From Nematostella vectensis (taxonomy: Eukaryota > Cnidaria > Anthozoa > Actiniaria > Edwardsiidae), in the NCBI RefSeq assembly GCF_932526225.1, contig NC_064036.1:9245519-9309518 (forward strand): a stretch of DNA of 64,000 nucleotides. The letters are read 5' to 3'. The translations under genes and the position numbers were made by a program. Below are positions 25,181 to 45,600 of this stretch, in pieces (within the stretch, counting starts at the first letter, position 1; every line of letters begins with the position of its first letter). The notes beneath the pieces are model-generated. The model did no database searches. It saw nothing but the letters and a program-made list of their open reading frames with translations, and was not told the origin of the DNA.

Positions 25181-25189
25181 TAGCCTTAT

Positions 25190-25769
25190 TATAACAGGGA
25201 CCGAATTAGGGACGGTGTATTCCCTTTGGGTTGGTGGAGCTCGTTAGCCTTGGTCGGTAGTCCACCTAGGGGAACGAGAACCATATGATTCCGAACCTCC
25301 GCTGCCTTGCGGCGATACCCAGTACTGCTCCTCTGTAATGCGGATATCTTAGGTGGAAAGGCCAGGGGAGTAACCCCTACAACAAATCTGGATTGGATTA
25401 CATTGATCTTCAAACACTTGCTCAGGTTCTGCCCTGAATAGGTTACTTTAGTGCTGCTGTTCCACAGTGCCAAAAACAAAACAGGATGTAGCAGGTATGA
25501 GCTATAAGTCCAGAATGATTGGCGTGTACTCGGACGCTACGTGTTGCCTCTGACGGTGAGAGCATCCATTGCAGCTCCACTAGTTAGCTACCGACCGCCT
25601 CAAGCTGGGCGAGCCCCCAGCCAATTAGGCCTGACCCGCCACAGTCTGCCTGCTTTATGTGTTTCTTGAAGCTAAGCCAAACCAACAAGCAGGCTGTAAA
25701 ACCCCTGACAAAGAAAGTTGAAAGGAAAAACTTCCAATTTTGAAAATCGCAAGATGGATCGTCAGGACT
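25190..25769. other. Unassigned, probably degraded repeat DNA
   Basis: GC is higher than in the neighbours. A minus-strand frame at 25189-25479 has no recognisable motif. It directly precedes the LINE relic and may be its decayed 5' region. Confidence 0.3.
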
Positions 25770-27830
25770 GTGTCATGGCATCTCAGACGACCTACGCCAG
25801 ATCGACTACTTCCGGAAAACAGCAATCATCGACCGCGATCTACAGAAGGTTAGACAAGTTTGACATTACAGCACTACAGTAGACCAGACTTCCCTTAAAT
25901 GGCAGCCTGAGAAAACAGAACTACAACTTACTTCTTCTTGCAGGGTGTTGGATGCACAATGCGAAAGTCTCTTCTATCCTCTGTTGTTCTGCCATCCAAA
26001 GGTACAGCTGGAATCCTTTCTCTCCGCCCCACCACCTCCTCAGGCACGGGGCATATCCAAAGCGCGTACGGCCCCACACTTCGCTCGACTGCAGAGGCCA
26101 AGGACGAGTTATATGAGGAGCTTGAGTTTACCATTAGAGAGATTCATGCCACAGAAGACCTGTCCATACTTGGGAAGTTCAACGCCGATGTGGAGCTGAC
26201 CATGACTCATGGCCCTGCAGCACTTAGTCACTTCGGTGTTGGCAAGCGTAAAGAGAACGACCAGAGACATGGTAAGGGCTGTGCTCCTACCATGATCTCT
26301 GTATCACCAACAAGTTTCTACTCCATCAAGCCCCAGCACAGAGTATCCTGGCTTCACCCCAGATCTCGTCACTGGAACCAACTAGATCTTGCTATCACCA
26401 GAAGACCTTGGCTTAACTGCATTCTCACTGTTCAACAACTTCTCAACAACGAGGGACCATTCCGAGAAGACACTGGCTGCACTTAGGAAGGCCAGGAACG
26501 ATGCCCAACGGATCGCTAGACGCTGTTGGACTACTGGCTGAGTTTTTGTCAGTGTTCAGCTCTCGGCTGACTGTGGAAACATCCGCGCTATCTACAATAG
26601 CATGAAGAAAGCCTTCGGCCCAAGGGCAATCAAGATCGCGCTAGTAAAGTCCTCTTCAGGCGACATCATCTATGACGGAGGCAAAGATGGGCAGAACACT
26701 ACCAGGAACTGTAGTAACCGATTCAGCAGTGCAGAGTATCGGCCTCCTATGGTAGTCGACTTTTCACCCTTCGTTTGTGAATTGCGCAAAGCCATAGACT
26801 CTCTTGCCTCCGGCAAAGCTCCAGGAAATGACGGGATCCCTTTAAAGGTCATCAGACCTGGAGACCCACAGCACTCCTCAAGCACCCGAATAAGCTTCTG
26901 CAACAGCGCTGGGAAAAAGCAACAGAACAACAGGACATGCGTGACGCCGACGCCGTCACGCACGCAAGAGACTGCAATAATTACTGTGGTATATCTCTAC
27001 TTATCATCGCTGCCAAGGTCTTCGCCCGCGTAGTTCTCAACAGACTGCAGCCATTTGTTGAGCGTGTGTACCCAGAGGCCCAGTGTGGTTTTCCCGCTGT
27101 AAGATCAACAGCTCCGCCCGGTGCAAGAGAAATGCCTTGATTTTGACCTAAAGGCCTGGCTAAGCATTCAAACATGTACCTTCAAACAGTCAAAATGCAT
27201 GAGCGCAAAACTATCCCGTGAGGTATGTCCAAAATTACTTTCCTACCTTTCACTTCGTTCTGGTTCAAATCGTGAATCTTGAAAAGGCCAAAGAACACGA
27301 AAAAAGTAAACATAAACACAACAGTAGACTACAGACGTCTTTTCAAAAAGTTGTTTTTGTATTTTAGTTTTTGCCCTATGTTTACCGTAAATATCATTAG
27401 GGACAAATAAAGGCTTGGGCTACCTGTGATAGTTGTAGAAGACTTTTATTCGTATATTTTAACCACCATTTCCAGCACTCCCTCCTTGGACACCGAGCTG
27501 AACAGATGGGCTTGTCTTACAAAGAGGGTCTGGGACAACGTCTCGCTCACGATCAACACCAAGATGAAGGTGTACCAGGCCTGCGTTCTTAGCACTCAAC
27601 TCACATCAGAAACTCAGACAACTCTTTTTATCTGCGCAAATTCAGGAAAATCTTGGGCATCACTTTGCAAGACAGGGTCCCAAACAAGAACATTCCCGAA
27701 AAACCGGGAGTACGACGCATTTTCGCCAAAGGCGATAGTCTGTACGGTGAGCTTGCCACTGGCTCTGCTGGAAGACCTGTCCTTCGTATCAAAGACATTT
27801 GTAAACGTGGTAAAAATAAACACAATTTTG
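25770..27830 (+). mobile_element. Decayed non-LTR retrotransposon (APE endonuclease plus RT), plus strand
   Basis: Pieces in order: 25780-25860 resembles the start of the endonuclease (DLRQIDYFRKTAIIDRDLQ). The stretch 25938-26480 carries endonuclease text with SAYGPTLRSTAEAKDELYEE, ILGKFNADV, HGVGK-like FGVGKRK and SWLHPRSRHWNQLDLAI. The stretch 26750-26870 has the RT N-terminal motif ASGKAPGNDGIP, and 26960-27100 has NNYCGISLLIIAAKVFARVVLNR-type text. The stretch 27500-27830 is the C-terminus, with LTKRVWDN, YQACVLST, ILGITLQDRVPNKNI and LYGELATG. The catalytic YADD region is missing, apparently replaced by unrelated sequence at about 27140-27420, and the frame shifts repeatedly. It is a dead copy. 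Confidence 0.85.
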
Positions 27831-27948
27831 AAAAGGTATGTTGAACTCCTCAGTGAAAAAGAGTAGTTGCGCTGACGTTTCGACCGTTAGCCCTCTACTT
27901 TGTTTTACAGAGCCGTTCAACATACCTTTTCAATTTTATTTTGTGTTT
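27819..27948. repeat. Inverted repeat of about 30 bp (hairpin or element ends)
   Basis: AACACAATTTTGAAAAGGTA TGTTGAAC (27819-27846) is complementary to GTTCAACATACCTTTTCAAT TTTATTTTGTGTT (27915-27948) with a small indel. The spacer is 68 bp and contains GACGTTTCGACCGTTAG. It abuts the LINE C-terminus and may be the tip of a small element. Confidence 0.7.
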
Positions 27949-28239
27949 CTAGTTATACCAGTTTGGTAACGAAGGGAGGTGTAATAGACCCAGCATGTTT
28001 GGAAACTACAGTCACAGATTGCAGCAAGTGGAAACTTTTTGTGAAAGCAGTTCAGGCGATTAAGAAGGATCGTGGTGAAAATGGCTGTCCCCTTCCCCAG
28101 AGGATTTTGAGGAAGGTTGCGTCCCCCTTGCGAGGTTTGAGAACCCCCTGAAGATTGTATCGGTCCACCCTAGCAAAATACTTAAGAAACTGGTTTAACC
28201 TGAGACGATTGTGAGGGGATGGGGGGACTTCCGCTAGCG

Positions 28240-28860
28240 ATGTGTTTTTGAGCAAGGGGTCTCCCCTAGAAAAGAATTTTGGATAAAGGGGTCCACCCCC
28301 TAGTCTCCACTAGGATAGAATTTCGGAAGAAGGCTTCAACCACAGGAAAGAATTTAGAAGAAAAAGTTTTCCCCTTAAAGAGGATTTTGGAAAAATAAGT
28401 CACACCTACAGGAAAGGATTTTGGAGAAAGGGTTCTTCCCTAGAACAGGATTTTGGAGAAAGGCGTCTCTTCTTGGAAAGGATTTTGTAGAAAGGGGTCT
28501 CCCCTAAGAAAGGATTTTGGAGAAAGGGATCTACCCTAGGAAAGGATTTTGGAGAAAGGGGTCTGCCACAGGAAGTGATTTTGGAGAAAGGCCTCTCTCC
28601 TTGAAAAGGATTTTGAAGAAAGGGGTCTACCACAGGAAAGGATTTCTGAGAAAGGGGTCTCCCCTAAGAAAGGATTTCTAGGATGTCTAGGGTCTACCCT
28701 AGGAAATGATTTGGGGATCCCTCTGAGGATGATAATGAATTATGAGGAGGTTTTAAGTACACATACAAGAGATAGGGGTCCCACCTAAGATTTAGGAGAA
28801 AGGGGTCTCCCCTTGGAAAGGATTCTGGAGAAAGGGATCCCCCTGATGATATTGGTTTAT
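28240..28860. repeat. 32-bp minisatellite, degenerate, about 18 copies
   Basis: Units of the form AAAGGATTTTGGAGAAAGGGGTCTCCCCTA recur every 32 bp or so. The core is cleanest at 28430-28690, with decayed units on both sides. Confidence 0.9.
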
Positions 28861-28899
28861 AAAGGTCCCTAGAACACATACAAGAATAAGGGTCACACC

Positions 28900-30220
28900 C
28901 ATAACAGGTAAGCTCTTCATATTTTTCTTTTCTCTCTAACACTTACATGATATTTTACATACACTTGCAAGATTTTTCCTTTTCTTTTTCTGTTTGATTT
29001 GTTAGAATACAGTCAGGTTGACACTAGTGTTAATGCCCAAGTGCCGAGGTTGGGAAACAGAAATCAGAATTCCTCAGACAGAAATTTTCTCTAAAAAACA
29101 AAAAAGGGCACTTCTTTTTGATATTTTATTCAGTAACGTTGGCGTCTTTATAACATTTCATTTCTATTTTAAACATATATAGCTTCCCAAGGTATTAGTA
29201 TGGTTTTCATATTCCATTCACATCGGTGGAATAGGGAACTTGAGGGACATTATGATACAGGGCTAATACAATGAAATAGTGAGTGAAGCACCTTTAGAAG
29301 CAATACAACTCAAATTCATAATCGACTTCTATTATATTTGGCAACAGGTCTGATGCCTCTTGTGCTAGCCAAGTTTGCTTTTTTCTCTCTCCTTACTTAA
29401 GTATGCTAAATTGACCAGAGTCTGCGAATAATAATTGCTAATAAAAAGGAAACTTTCTCAATATGCTACACATCAAAGATTTATGGCCTCTGGAGCTGTA
29501 TATACACAGATGTATATAATATGCTGAGCTGACAGGAGAAATGGAAAAGCTCTAAGAGCTGCAAACTTGGGTGCACATAGCCTCACAAACTGCCACTCAA
29601 GGAAATCAGAAATAAGAATACAAATTCGAATCTGAAATTTGAAGATCTATCTAGTTCTATGTTACTAATGAATGTGTTCAGGCAATGAAATGATGTCGTA
29701 TGTTGATAATTATTATTTTTCCCTATGTGTAACAAAACATTTACATTGAACGTTGTTAAAATCCCAAGGAACTTTCATCAAAAAAGAGGAAAAATGGCCA
29801 AGAGATTTCTTTTTAAACATTGGGTCATCCTCCACTTGTTTTAAAAGTCAATACACAAAATAAAACTGTTATTTTATGATGAGCCGATTAAGATAGTGGA
29901 ATCTCTTGCTAGCTAATATTTTGGACACTGACCTTTTAACAAAGTCAAAATCAAGTGTTACTCCAAGACACAGGAAAGCTTGACCAATATTAGGTCAGCA
30001 TTTGGATATTACCTCCATATATGGACTGAATACCACATATGGACTGACCATGGTGGGAATCAACACTAAAGGAACTTCTCTCTTTACCATATGGGATAAG
30101 GGGGGACATCATTAACAGATTTGACCCCCTTAACATCATCTACCCCAATGATTTCAAGGTAACTGATGATGCCATACCAACAAGTGTTTGTATATAAATT
30201 ACCCACCTAGGCACCAACTT
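28900..30220. other. Region downstream of the G alpha-q stop codon
   Basis: AT-rich with no exon recognised. The 3' UTR of the alpha-q gene should begin at 30220 and run leftward. The minus strand carries AATAAA-like text near 29118-29130, but I cannot fix the polyadenylation site. Confidence 0.35.
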
Positions 30221-38191
<7,971 letters not shown>

Positions 38192-39190
38192 CGTGTCGAT
38201 TTATTCACGAACGGACGGCCCTGTAAAACCCCGGCAAAGCCGTGTAAAGGGAGTGGAAGGGCTGATCGCAATGGCTGCGCCGATGTTTGGGGCAAAAGTT
38301 GGCCGAAGACGGAGGATTTTTGAGTTAAAACTGGCCAAATTCTAAGATACCAAGGGCGTAGCCAACACTGTGCGAGCCGTACGAAGCGGCCTACAATGAA
38401 TGCTGGGAATAGACCACAAGTGCAACCCAAATATGGCTCTAACCGCACCCCCATATTTGGAAGGCCCACCCTCATTTGAATTGCAAATATGCTTACGGGA
38501 GGCCTTTCTTACGCATGGAATGCCTGGTTAGTTGAGCACTTCCTTGTTTCCCGACAACTTTTTTTTACATCATAACACGGTCATCATAACCGCCCTTTTC
38601 CCCTTAATCAACCATTTTTTGCTGTAATACATGACCTTCCTATATCTAAAGTTTTTATATAACTCGTAAAGCAATTATTGTAAGTTATTAGAGGGTATAA
38701 TTTAGAATTTCGCCTCGCAAATTTTCCAATTTTGATGATTTGATTTTCATTTTTTTTGTCTAAATCTTTAACTTTATATATAAGTTAAAATGAATACCGT
38801 GATTCGGGTGATTGCTATTATAAGCGCCTGCCTTGAATAAGCTGGGGAAGAAAGTTAGATAAACACCACCACCATATAAGCGCTTCCCTCAAGTAAGTAC
38901 TTGAACATAAAAACTTGAATAGGCGCTGCGGCACTTATAAGCAATTTCGGAATACAAGGCTCTAGTCTATTGTATTAAAAAAATATATATATACATCCTG
39001 GTGGGAAGGTGAGGCCGCATTTTTATTATCAAGATAATGACTCTATGTAACTTTTCCAAAGTTGGCAATCATACCTCTTGCTGCCACCCTCTATTGGGTG
39101 GGCAACACCCAGAGATTACACAGTTTATAGTGTGACATTTGAATAATCAAGAATTCACAGTATCTGTTAAAGTCTAAATGTGAGTTTGCT
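38192..39190. other. Upstream region of G alpha-q
   Basis: The promoter and 5' UTR of alpha-q should lie immediately right of 38191. Frames here on both strands have no recognised homology. 38550-39000 is AT-rich with no gene seen. Confidence 0.35.
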
Positions 39191-39578
39191 GGTGTAGCCC
39201 CAGGAGAGTAGAAAGGGGGGTGCGCACCCCCTTGGTGGCCAAAAAGTGGGTCATTTCTTATTAAGGAATCCTCAAATACTGTGCTTTTTCCATATGATAC
39301 CTATGACTGCGCACCCCCTGGGAGGGGGGGGGGGGGGGTTCAGGGTAAAAGTGATAGTGATGCTTGTAGGGAAAAATACCCCTAAAAATACCTGCACACC
39401 AAAAATTGCTACCCTAAAAAATACACAAAAAGCTCTAAAAAATACCAATTCTAAGAGAACAGTTTATTTTTTTAGGATACCCCCTAAAAAATACCTGAGG
39501 CCCGATTTTGACCCCTAAAAAATACGAAGAGCATCCCTATCAGATCGACATGGAAAGAACCCCCCCGGGCTACGCACC
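39191..39578. mobile_element. Composite nonautonomous element with an embedded fold-back unit
   Basis: GGTGTAGCCCCAGG (39191) is roughly inverted as CCCGGGCTACGCACC (39564-39578). Inside, 39220-39320 belongs to the CCATATGATACCTATGACTG repeat family. The stretch 39352-39542 is a fold-back unit bounded by TGATAGTGATGCTT and GAGCATCCCTATCA, closely matching 53399-53589. A G run of about 18 separates the two parts. Confidence 0.6.
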
Positions 39579-39724
39579 CTACCTTGGGAATGAGCCTGTA
39601 ACCCTGTTAATGATTTCCCTTCCCCCTCACTCAACAAATCCTGGCTACAATGGCTTTGTCACTCTGTGATAGTCATTGTTAAAGTTTCCTCCATCTTCCT
39701 GTCACCAAGGATACTGCCAGCACG

Positions 39725-39838
39725 TACACAGGGGGTGCACACATAATCCCCCTTGGCAGCTAAAATGTGGGTAATATCTTATTAAAAAATCTCGAAGTAC
39801 TGTTTTTTCATTTGATACCTATGACTGTGCACCCCCCT
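39725..39838. repeat. Second nearby copy of the CCATATGATACCTATGACTG repeat family
   Basis: Begins ACACAGGGGGTGCACACATA and runs through AAAATGTGGGTAATATCTTA to TTTGATACCTATGACTGTGC followed by ACCCCCCTCA. It is collinear with 39215-39320, with about one change in six. Confidence 0.7.
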
Positions 39839-39929
39839 CAGTCTATGGGCCACATTGGCGGCATTGATTGCTTGTGACATTACCCATTAGAAATGGTCCT
39901 TTGGATCAAGTTGGCTTAAGGGTATAAAC

Positions 39930-41062
39930 CATGTATAGTACTGGTCACTAAGGACATCACATCACTCACGTATAGCACTGATAGCTAGGGACATTACTCT
40001 TGTATAGCACTAGTTGTTTAGGACATTGCATATTTGCATAGCGGTGGTTGCTAGAGGCATTAAGCATACAAACGGCTGGTTGCAAGGGACATTGCTCATA
40101 TGTAGTACTGTTCGCTAGGGACATTGCTCATTTGTAGCAATGGTGGCTAGGGACATTACTCATACATAGCAATATGGTTACTAGAAAAATTACTGTCGTT
40201 AAGGACATAACTCCTATGTAGTACTTGTTGCTAAGGACATAACTCATACGTAACACTGGTTGCTAGGGATATTACTCAGGTATAGCACTGGTTTCTAGGG
40301 ACAATATTCATATATAGCACCTATTTAAAAAAACTTTGTGAGTGCAAACGACAAATGGCGATTGACAAATGACAGTTCTGCAACTGAAAGGACCCATGAA
40401 TCCCAAAATATTTGCTATCCAAATTCGGAAAAATACAAATAAAACATACGACTATCCATTTAATAAAATTATAATATGGTTTTGACATTGATTGAGTTTA
40501 TTTATCACCTTTATTTTTACAAATGATTTCTACCCATAGGCACCTTTGGGTCGTAGAATTGCCTTTCGCTGTTTACGCTGACAACCTTTATTGAAATAGA
40601 TGTAATGCTGGTCACTATGGACATTAATTGTATGTAGTATCAATCACTAGGGACATAAGTCATATGAAGTACTGGTTGCTAGGGACATTACTCGTATGTA
40701 GTATCAATCACTAGGGACATAAGTCATATGAAGTACTGGTTGCTAGGGACATTACTCGTATGTAGTATCGGTCACTATGGACATTACTCGTATGTAGTAT
40801 CCATCACTAGGGACATAAGTCATATGAAGTACTGGTTGCTAGGGACATTACTCGTATGTAGTATCGGTCACTATGGACATTACTCGTATGTAGTATCAAT
40901 CACTAGGGACATAAGTCATATGAAGTACTGGTTGCTAGGGACATTACTCGTATGTAGTATCGGTCACTATGGACATTACTCGTATGTAGTATCAATCACT
41001 AGGGACATAAGTCATATAAAGTACTGGTTGCTAGGAAAATAACTCATGTGTAGCACTGGTCG
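39930..41062. repeat. 32-bp minisatellite with 96-bp higher-order unit
   Basis: Diverged units of the type TGGTTGCTAGGGACATTACTC occur from 39930 to 40320. After a 260-bp break the array resumes from 40600 in cleaner form. From 40730 the 96-bp block, starting ATGAAGTACTGGTTGCTAGG, is repeated three to four times nearly perfectly. The 104-codon plus frame is a repeat artefact. Confidence 0.92.
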
Positions 41063-41214
41063 CTTTGGACATCACTCCTATGTGTTACTGGTTCCTATGG
41101 GTCGGTTATTGCTCATGTGAAGAGGAGTGGTTACTAAAAAAAACATTACACATATAACACTAGGGACATCACTCTCATGCAACACTGGTGAAGTAATAGT
41201 CGCTTGGGACATGG

Positions 41215-42010
41215 TCATACTAGGGGCATTGGTCACTAGGGATAAGGATGGGTACAGCATATTGAGGGATGTGTAAAGCAGATGGAGGGATAGGTAGAAC
41301 AGATCGAGGGCTTGGTATGGCAGATGAGTGATGGTTACAGTGGATGGAGGGATAGGTAGAGTAGATGAGTGCATCAGATGAAGAATAGTTACAGCAGATG
41401 GAAGGATGGGTATATCAGGTGGAGGATTGGTTTAAGTAAATTATGGGATTAGTACAGCAAATTAAGGAAAAAAATAGAGAGATGGGTTCAGTAGATTGGG
41501 TGACTGTCAGTGGATGAACAATAGGTACAGAAGCTAAAAGGATGGGTACCGCAGATAAATGGATGGCTACAGCAGTGAAAAGGATGAGCATAAATGATGG
41601 AAGGTTGGGTACAGATGATGGAGGGATGGGTACAGCTAATGGAGGGATGGGTACAACAGATGGAGGGATGGGTACAGCAGAAGAAAGGATGGATATAGCA
41701 AATGAAAGGATGGTTACAGCAGATGAAAGGGTGGGTACAGCCAATGAAGGAATGGATAAAGCAAATGAAAGGATGGAACAGCGGATGGAAGCTTGGGTAC
41801 AGCAGATAAGAATGTGGGTTCAGTAGATTGGGTGATGGTTACAGCAGATAAAAGGATGAGTATAGTTTATGGAAAGATGGGTTCAGTAGATTCGGTGATG
41901 GGTACAGCAGATGGAAGGATAGGTACAGCAGATGGAGGAATAGGATCAGCAAATGAAATGATGGGCACAGAAGATACAGGAAGAAGAAAGATACAGGAAG
42001 AAGAAAGATA
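41215..42010. repeat. 21-bp minisatellite (GATGGAGGGATGGGTACAGCA), diverged
   Basis: About 35 units of roughly 18-21 bp, all with GGATRGGTACAGYAGATG-like cores. They end in a GAAGAAGAAAGATAC microsatellite near 41970-42030. Long frames on both strands result from the 21-bp period. The array lies about 650 bp downstream of the PSAT1 stop. Confidence 0.9.
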
Positions 42011-42654
42011 CAAGAAGAAGAAAGATGAAAATTAGTCAGAGTCAAATACCAGTTGGGATTTAATAAAAGATATACTTTTTCTATATAACTCAAAATACAC
42101 TAATTTCTATACAATAATAGCCTAAATAATACATCTATGTACAACACAACAAAGTCTGTATTAGTCGTTAATGTGCCATATAGGGGACACACAGCAAAAA
42201 TTTTTGTTCTGGGTATATTGGCTGTCAATTTTATTTGCTAAGATCTATGAATATGTACAGGTGTAGAAAAAAGTCTTTGGGGTTAAGCAGTTTATGGTTC
42301 ACTTGTATGTGAGTGTCATATGTAAAGCAATTATTGGAACGTGAAATAAATACTGAAGTCACAGACTTTACAATGTGGCATAATAAAAATTTAAAAAAAT
42401 GTTTTGTACAGCATGGAAGTAATAACTAATTATTGCATTTTGCTTACATGCTCTATATTAAATAGAAATGTCTATGGTATGCTAGGTACATACTATAAAA
42501 TATTACAATGAAAATAGCTCTGATTATACAGTGTTGTCTGGTCATGCCTAATATAGCATACAGGACTTAAAATCAATGCAATCAATCGATGCATGTATGT
42601 TGTCATCTTTTCTGCTGTTGGCATATTCACTTGTATATACCATTCATTTTGCAG

Positions 42655-45600
42655 TTATGCAGAGTTTGTCTCTTGGAATTTGACCATAAATTTGACCAGT
42701 TTTTCTACTTCCTCTAGATGGATTGCATTGTACAGTGAAATTCGGATTCCCCCAACAGACCTAAGAAAAGGGACATCTGTTGTTAGAAACAATGGCTGAC
42801 GCATTCACATAGGTTGGTAGAGTGGTAACATTCACCTGCACCCCTTCACAATCTACAAACACACTCATGCTTGTGCACTTGTACCTATTGCTATGGAAAC
42901 ACATACTACAATACTTTCATCTGTATTTTATCCTGTTGCTATTGTAACACCTATTTGTGTCCTCTCATCTGTATTATGTTGCTATGGTAACACCTACCTG
43001 TGCTCTTTCAGCTGTATAATCGTGTTGCTATGGTAACACCTACCTGTGCTCTTTCATCTGTATAATCATGTTGCTATGGTAACACCTACCTGTGTCCTCT
43101 CATCTGCATCATTATGTTGCTAGGTAACACCTACCTGTGTATTTGATCAGTATCATCATGTTATGGTAACACCTACCTGTGTCTTTTCACCTGTATTTTG
43201 GTGTTGGTATGGTAACAACTATTTATATATTTTCAGCTGTATTATCATGTTGCTATTGTAACACCTACTTGTGTCCTCTCATCTGTATTATGTTGCTATG
43301 GTAACACCTACCTGTGCTCTTTTAGCTGTATTATCATGTTGCTATGGTAACACCTACCTGTGTCCTTTCAGCTGTATTATCATGTTGCTATGGTAACACC
43401 TACCTGTGTCCTTTCAGCTGTATTATCATGTTGCTATGGTAACACCTACCTGTGTCCTTTCAGCTGTATAATCTTGTTGCTATGGTAACACCTACCTGTG
43501 TCCTTTCAGCTGTATAATCGTGTTGCTATGGTAACACCTACCTGTGTCCTTTCAGCTGTATTATCATGTTGCTATGGTAACACCTACCTGTGTCCTTTCA
43601 GCTGTATTATCGTGTTGCTATGGTAACACCTACCTGTGTCCTTTCAGCTGTATAATCGTGTTGCTATGGTAACACCTACCTGTGTCCTTTCAGCTGTATC
43701 ATTCCCTTGGTTGCAGCCTCCTCCACAAATTTCTTTTCCAAGTCTTGGTTGCCATCGGGTCCCCCAATTCTCAAAACTACATTCATGCGTGACCGCGCCT
43801 CTTTCTTGACTTGGCCCCTAATATGGTGGTATTGTGCAGAGTTAGTTTTTCACACCATTACAGAAAAAGTTCTTTGAAACCCCTTATGGATGTTTAGCCG
43901 GAAGCATCCAGCTAAGTTTTTCACACCATTACAGAAAAAGTTCTTTGAAACCCCTTATGGATGTTTAGCCGGAAGCATCCAGCTAAGGTGGAGGAGTGGC
44001 TAGTGTTCTTCACTTTTATGTCCTTCTATATCCCGGGACGTCCTGCCCCTACCTCTATGCCATACACTCTACTCGCTACCATAAGGCCTTAGCAAAGCTC
44101 TTCCCCCCAGATCATCGCTTTTTAGCCCAAAGCATCCAGCTAAGTCTAGAAAAATACATCCTGTTACCATATGCCTCAGTCCGGATATCCATTAAACCCA
44201 TTTGATGGTTGTGCTTACCAGTAAAAGCCATTTGAATTATCCATCACATCATAGATCATAGTCGACTTGATTATACTCCGCCTCTCCATCTCTGAACAGA
44301 GAATAGTTAAACAAGTCAGTACACCATAGGGGAAAATACCATCACCATCATAACAGAATAGCTTGAATTGACAAATAGCCTGCTTGCAGGTTGTACTCGG
44401 AGTTATTATTGTTGAAAACACTCTCCGTTCGGTACTCGGTGTTATTATAGCGGAAAACCGTTTCCGTTCGGTGATCAGATGCCATCTTGTATTTTAAGCC
44501 ACATGGTTCCTGGGGACAAGCTCAAAAACAGACGCAGGGCAGGGGGAAAGGGGAGGGTAAAAACGCCTGCACTAATACCCACTAGATCCTCAGGACAAAC
44601 TTCGAATCCTGTCTACCAGCGGACAGAGAAGATCCTCAATATTTAGATGCTAGATGTCCTTTTCGCCTCCAAAACCTAAAGACATTATCATTCCCGTGGA
44701 TTTCTTAGCTTTAGAGCTAGGGTGCCTCTCCAGAGAAGTTGTAGTTAGCAACTGCTTTTTGAATCTTGCAGGAGGAGAATTGAGTCCAATGTATGCTTCC
44801 AATCCTTCTCGAGGATTGCGCTAGCTTGAGGAGCTTTTATATTCTATCGTTGAAGTTGGTTCCAGAAGCTTATAAAACTTTTATATGTCTTCCGTAAACT
44901 GCAGGTGCAAAGCTTTTAAATTCTGTCTGACAGAATTTAAAAGAGACTAAAGCATGGAACTTTCAAACCAATCTCACAGCTGATCGATGCTTAAGAGATT
45001 AAATCCGTAGAGAGAGATGTTTTTTTTTTATTTGCTGTAGTGGAGATAATTTTGTTTTACAGCATCTGCACTCTTGGTTTGATTTTGTTCGCTTTTATGT
45101 GGCCATTAATTCTCTATGTCCAAGCTCGTCAAAACTCTCCTCTGTGAACCTTGGTTTGGTTTAGATCGAACATTTGACAGTTCGAAGCAAAGTAAAACAT
45201 TTCTCAGTTATGATTGTTTTCCGCAATAATAACACCGGGTACTGCCTGCAAGCAGGCTAATTGACCAAGTGTACAGGCTGTACAGAAACTAATGTTTTTT
45301 TTAATTGTGTTATGGCAAGAGTGAATCTTGCAGGCAATACTATGATATAAAAATATAGTCTTGGCCAAGATCTGTGAAAAAATTTCTACAGGCATAGAAC
45401 AAGTCTTCGGGGTTGAGCAGTTTATGGTCCACTTGTATACAAGTGTGGACCAGGAATTCAATAGCTGAGATTCCCTGCATTGAGGAAGATCAATATTCTT
45501 ATCATAATCTTATGGCTTAGGGCCTATCATTCTGGAATGGGAATGGTTGGCAGAGAATGTTTAGAATGGCATTCAAGTCATTCTGCTACAGGAAGCAGAA

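Noticed and set aside
41415-42035. Open frames of 80-109 codons over the GGATGGGTACAG region
   Set aside because: They follow the 21-bp minisatellite on both strands, with no homology outside it.
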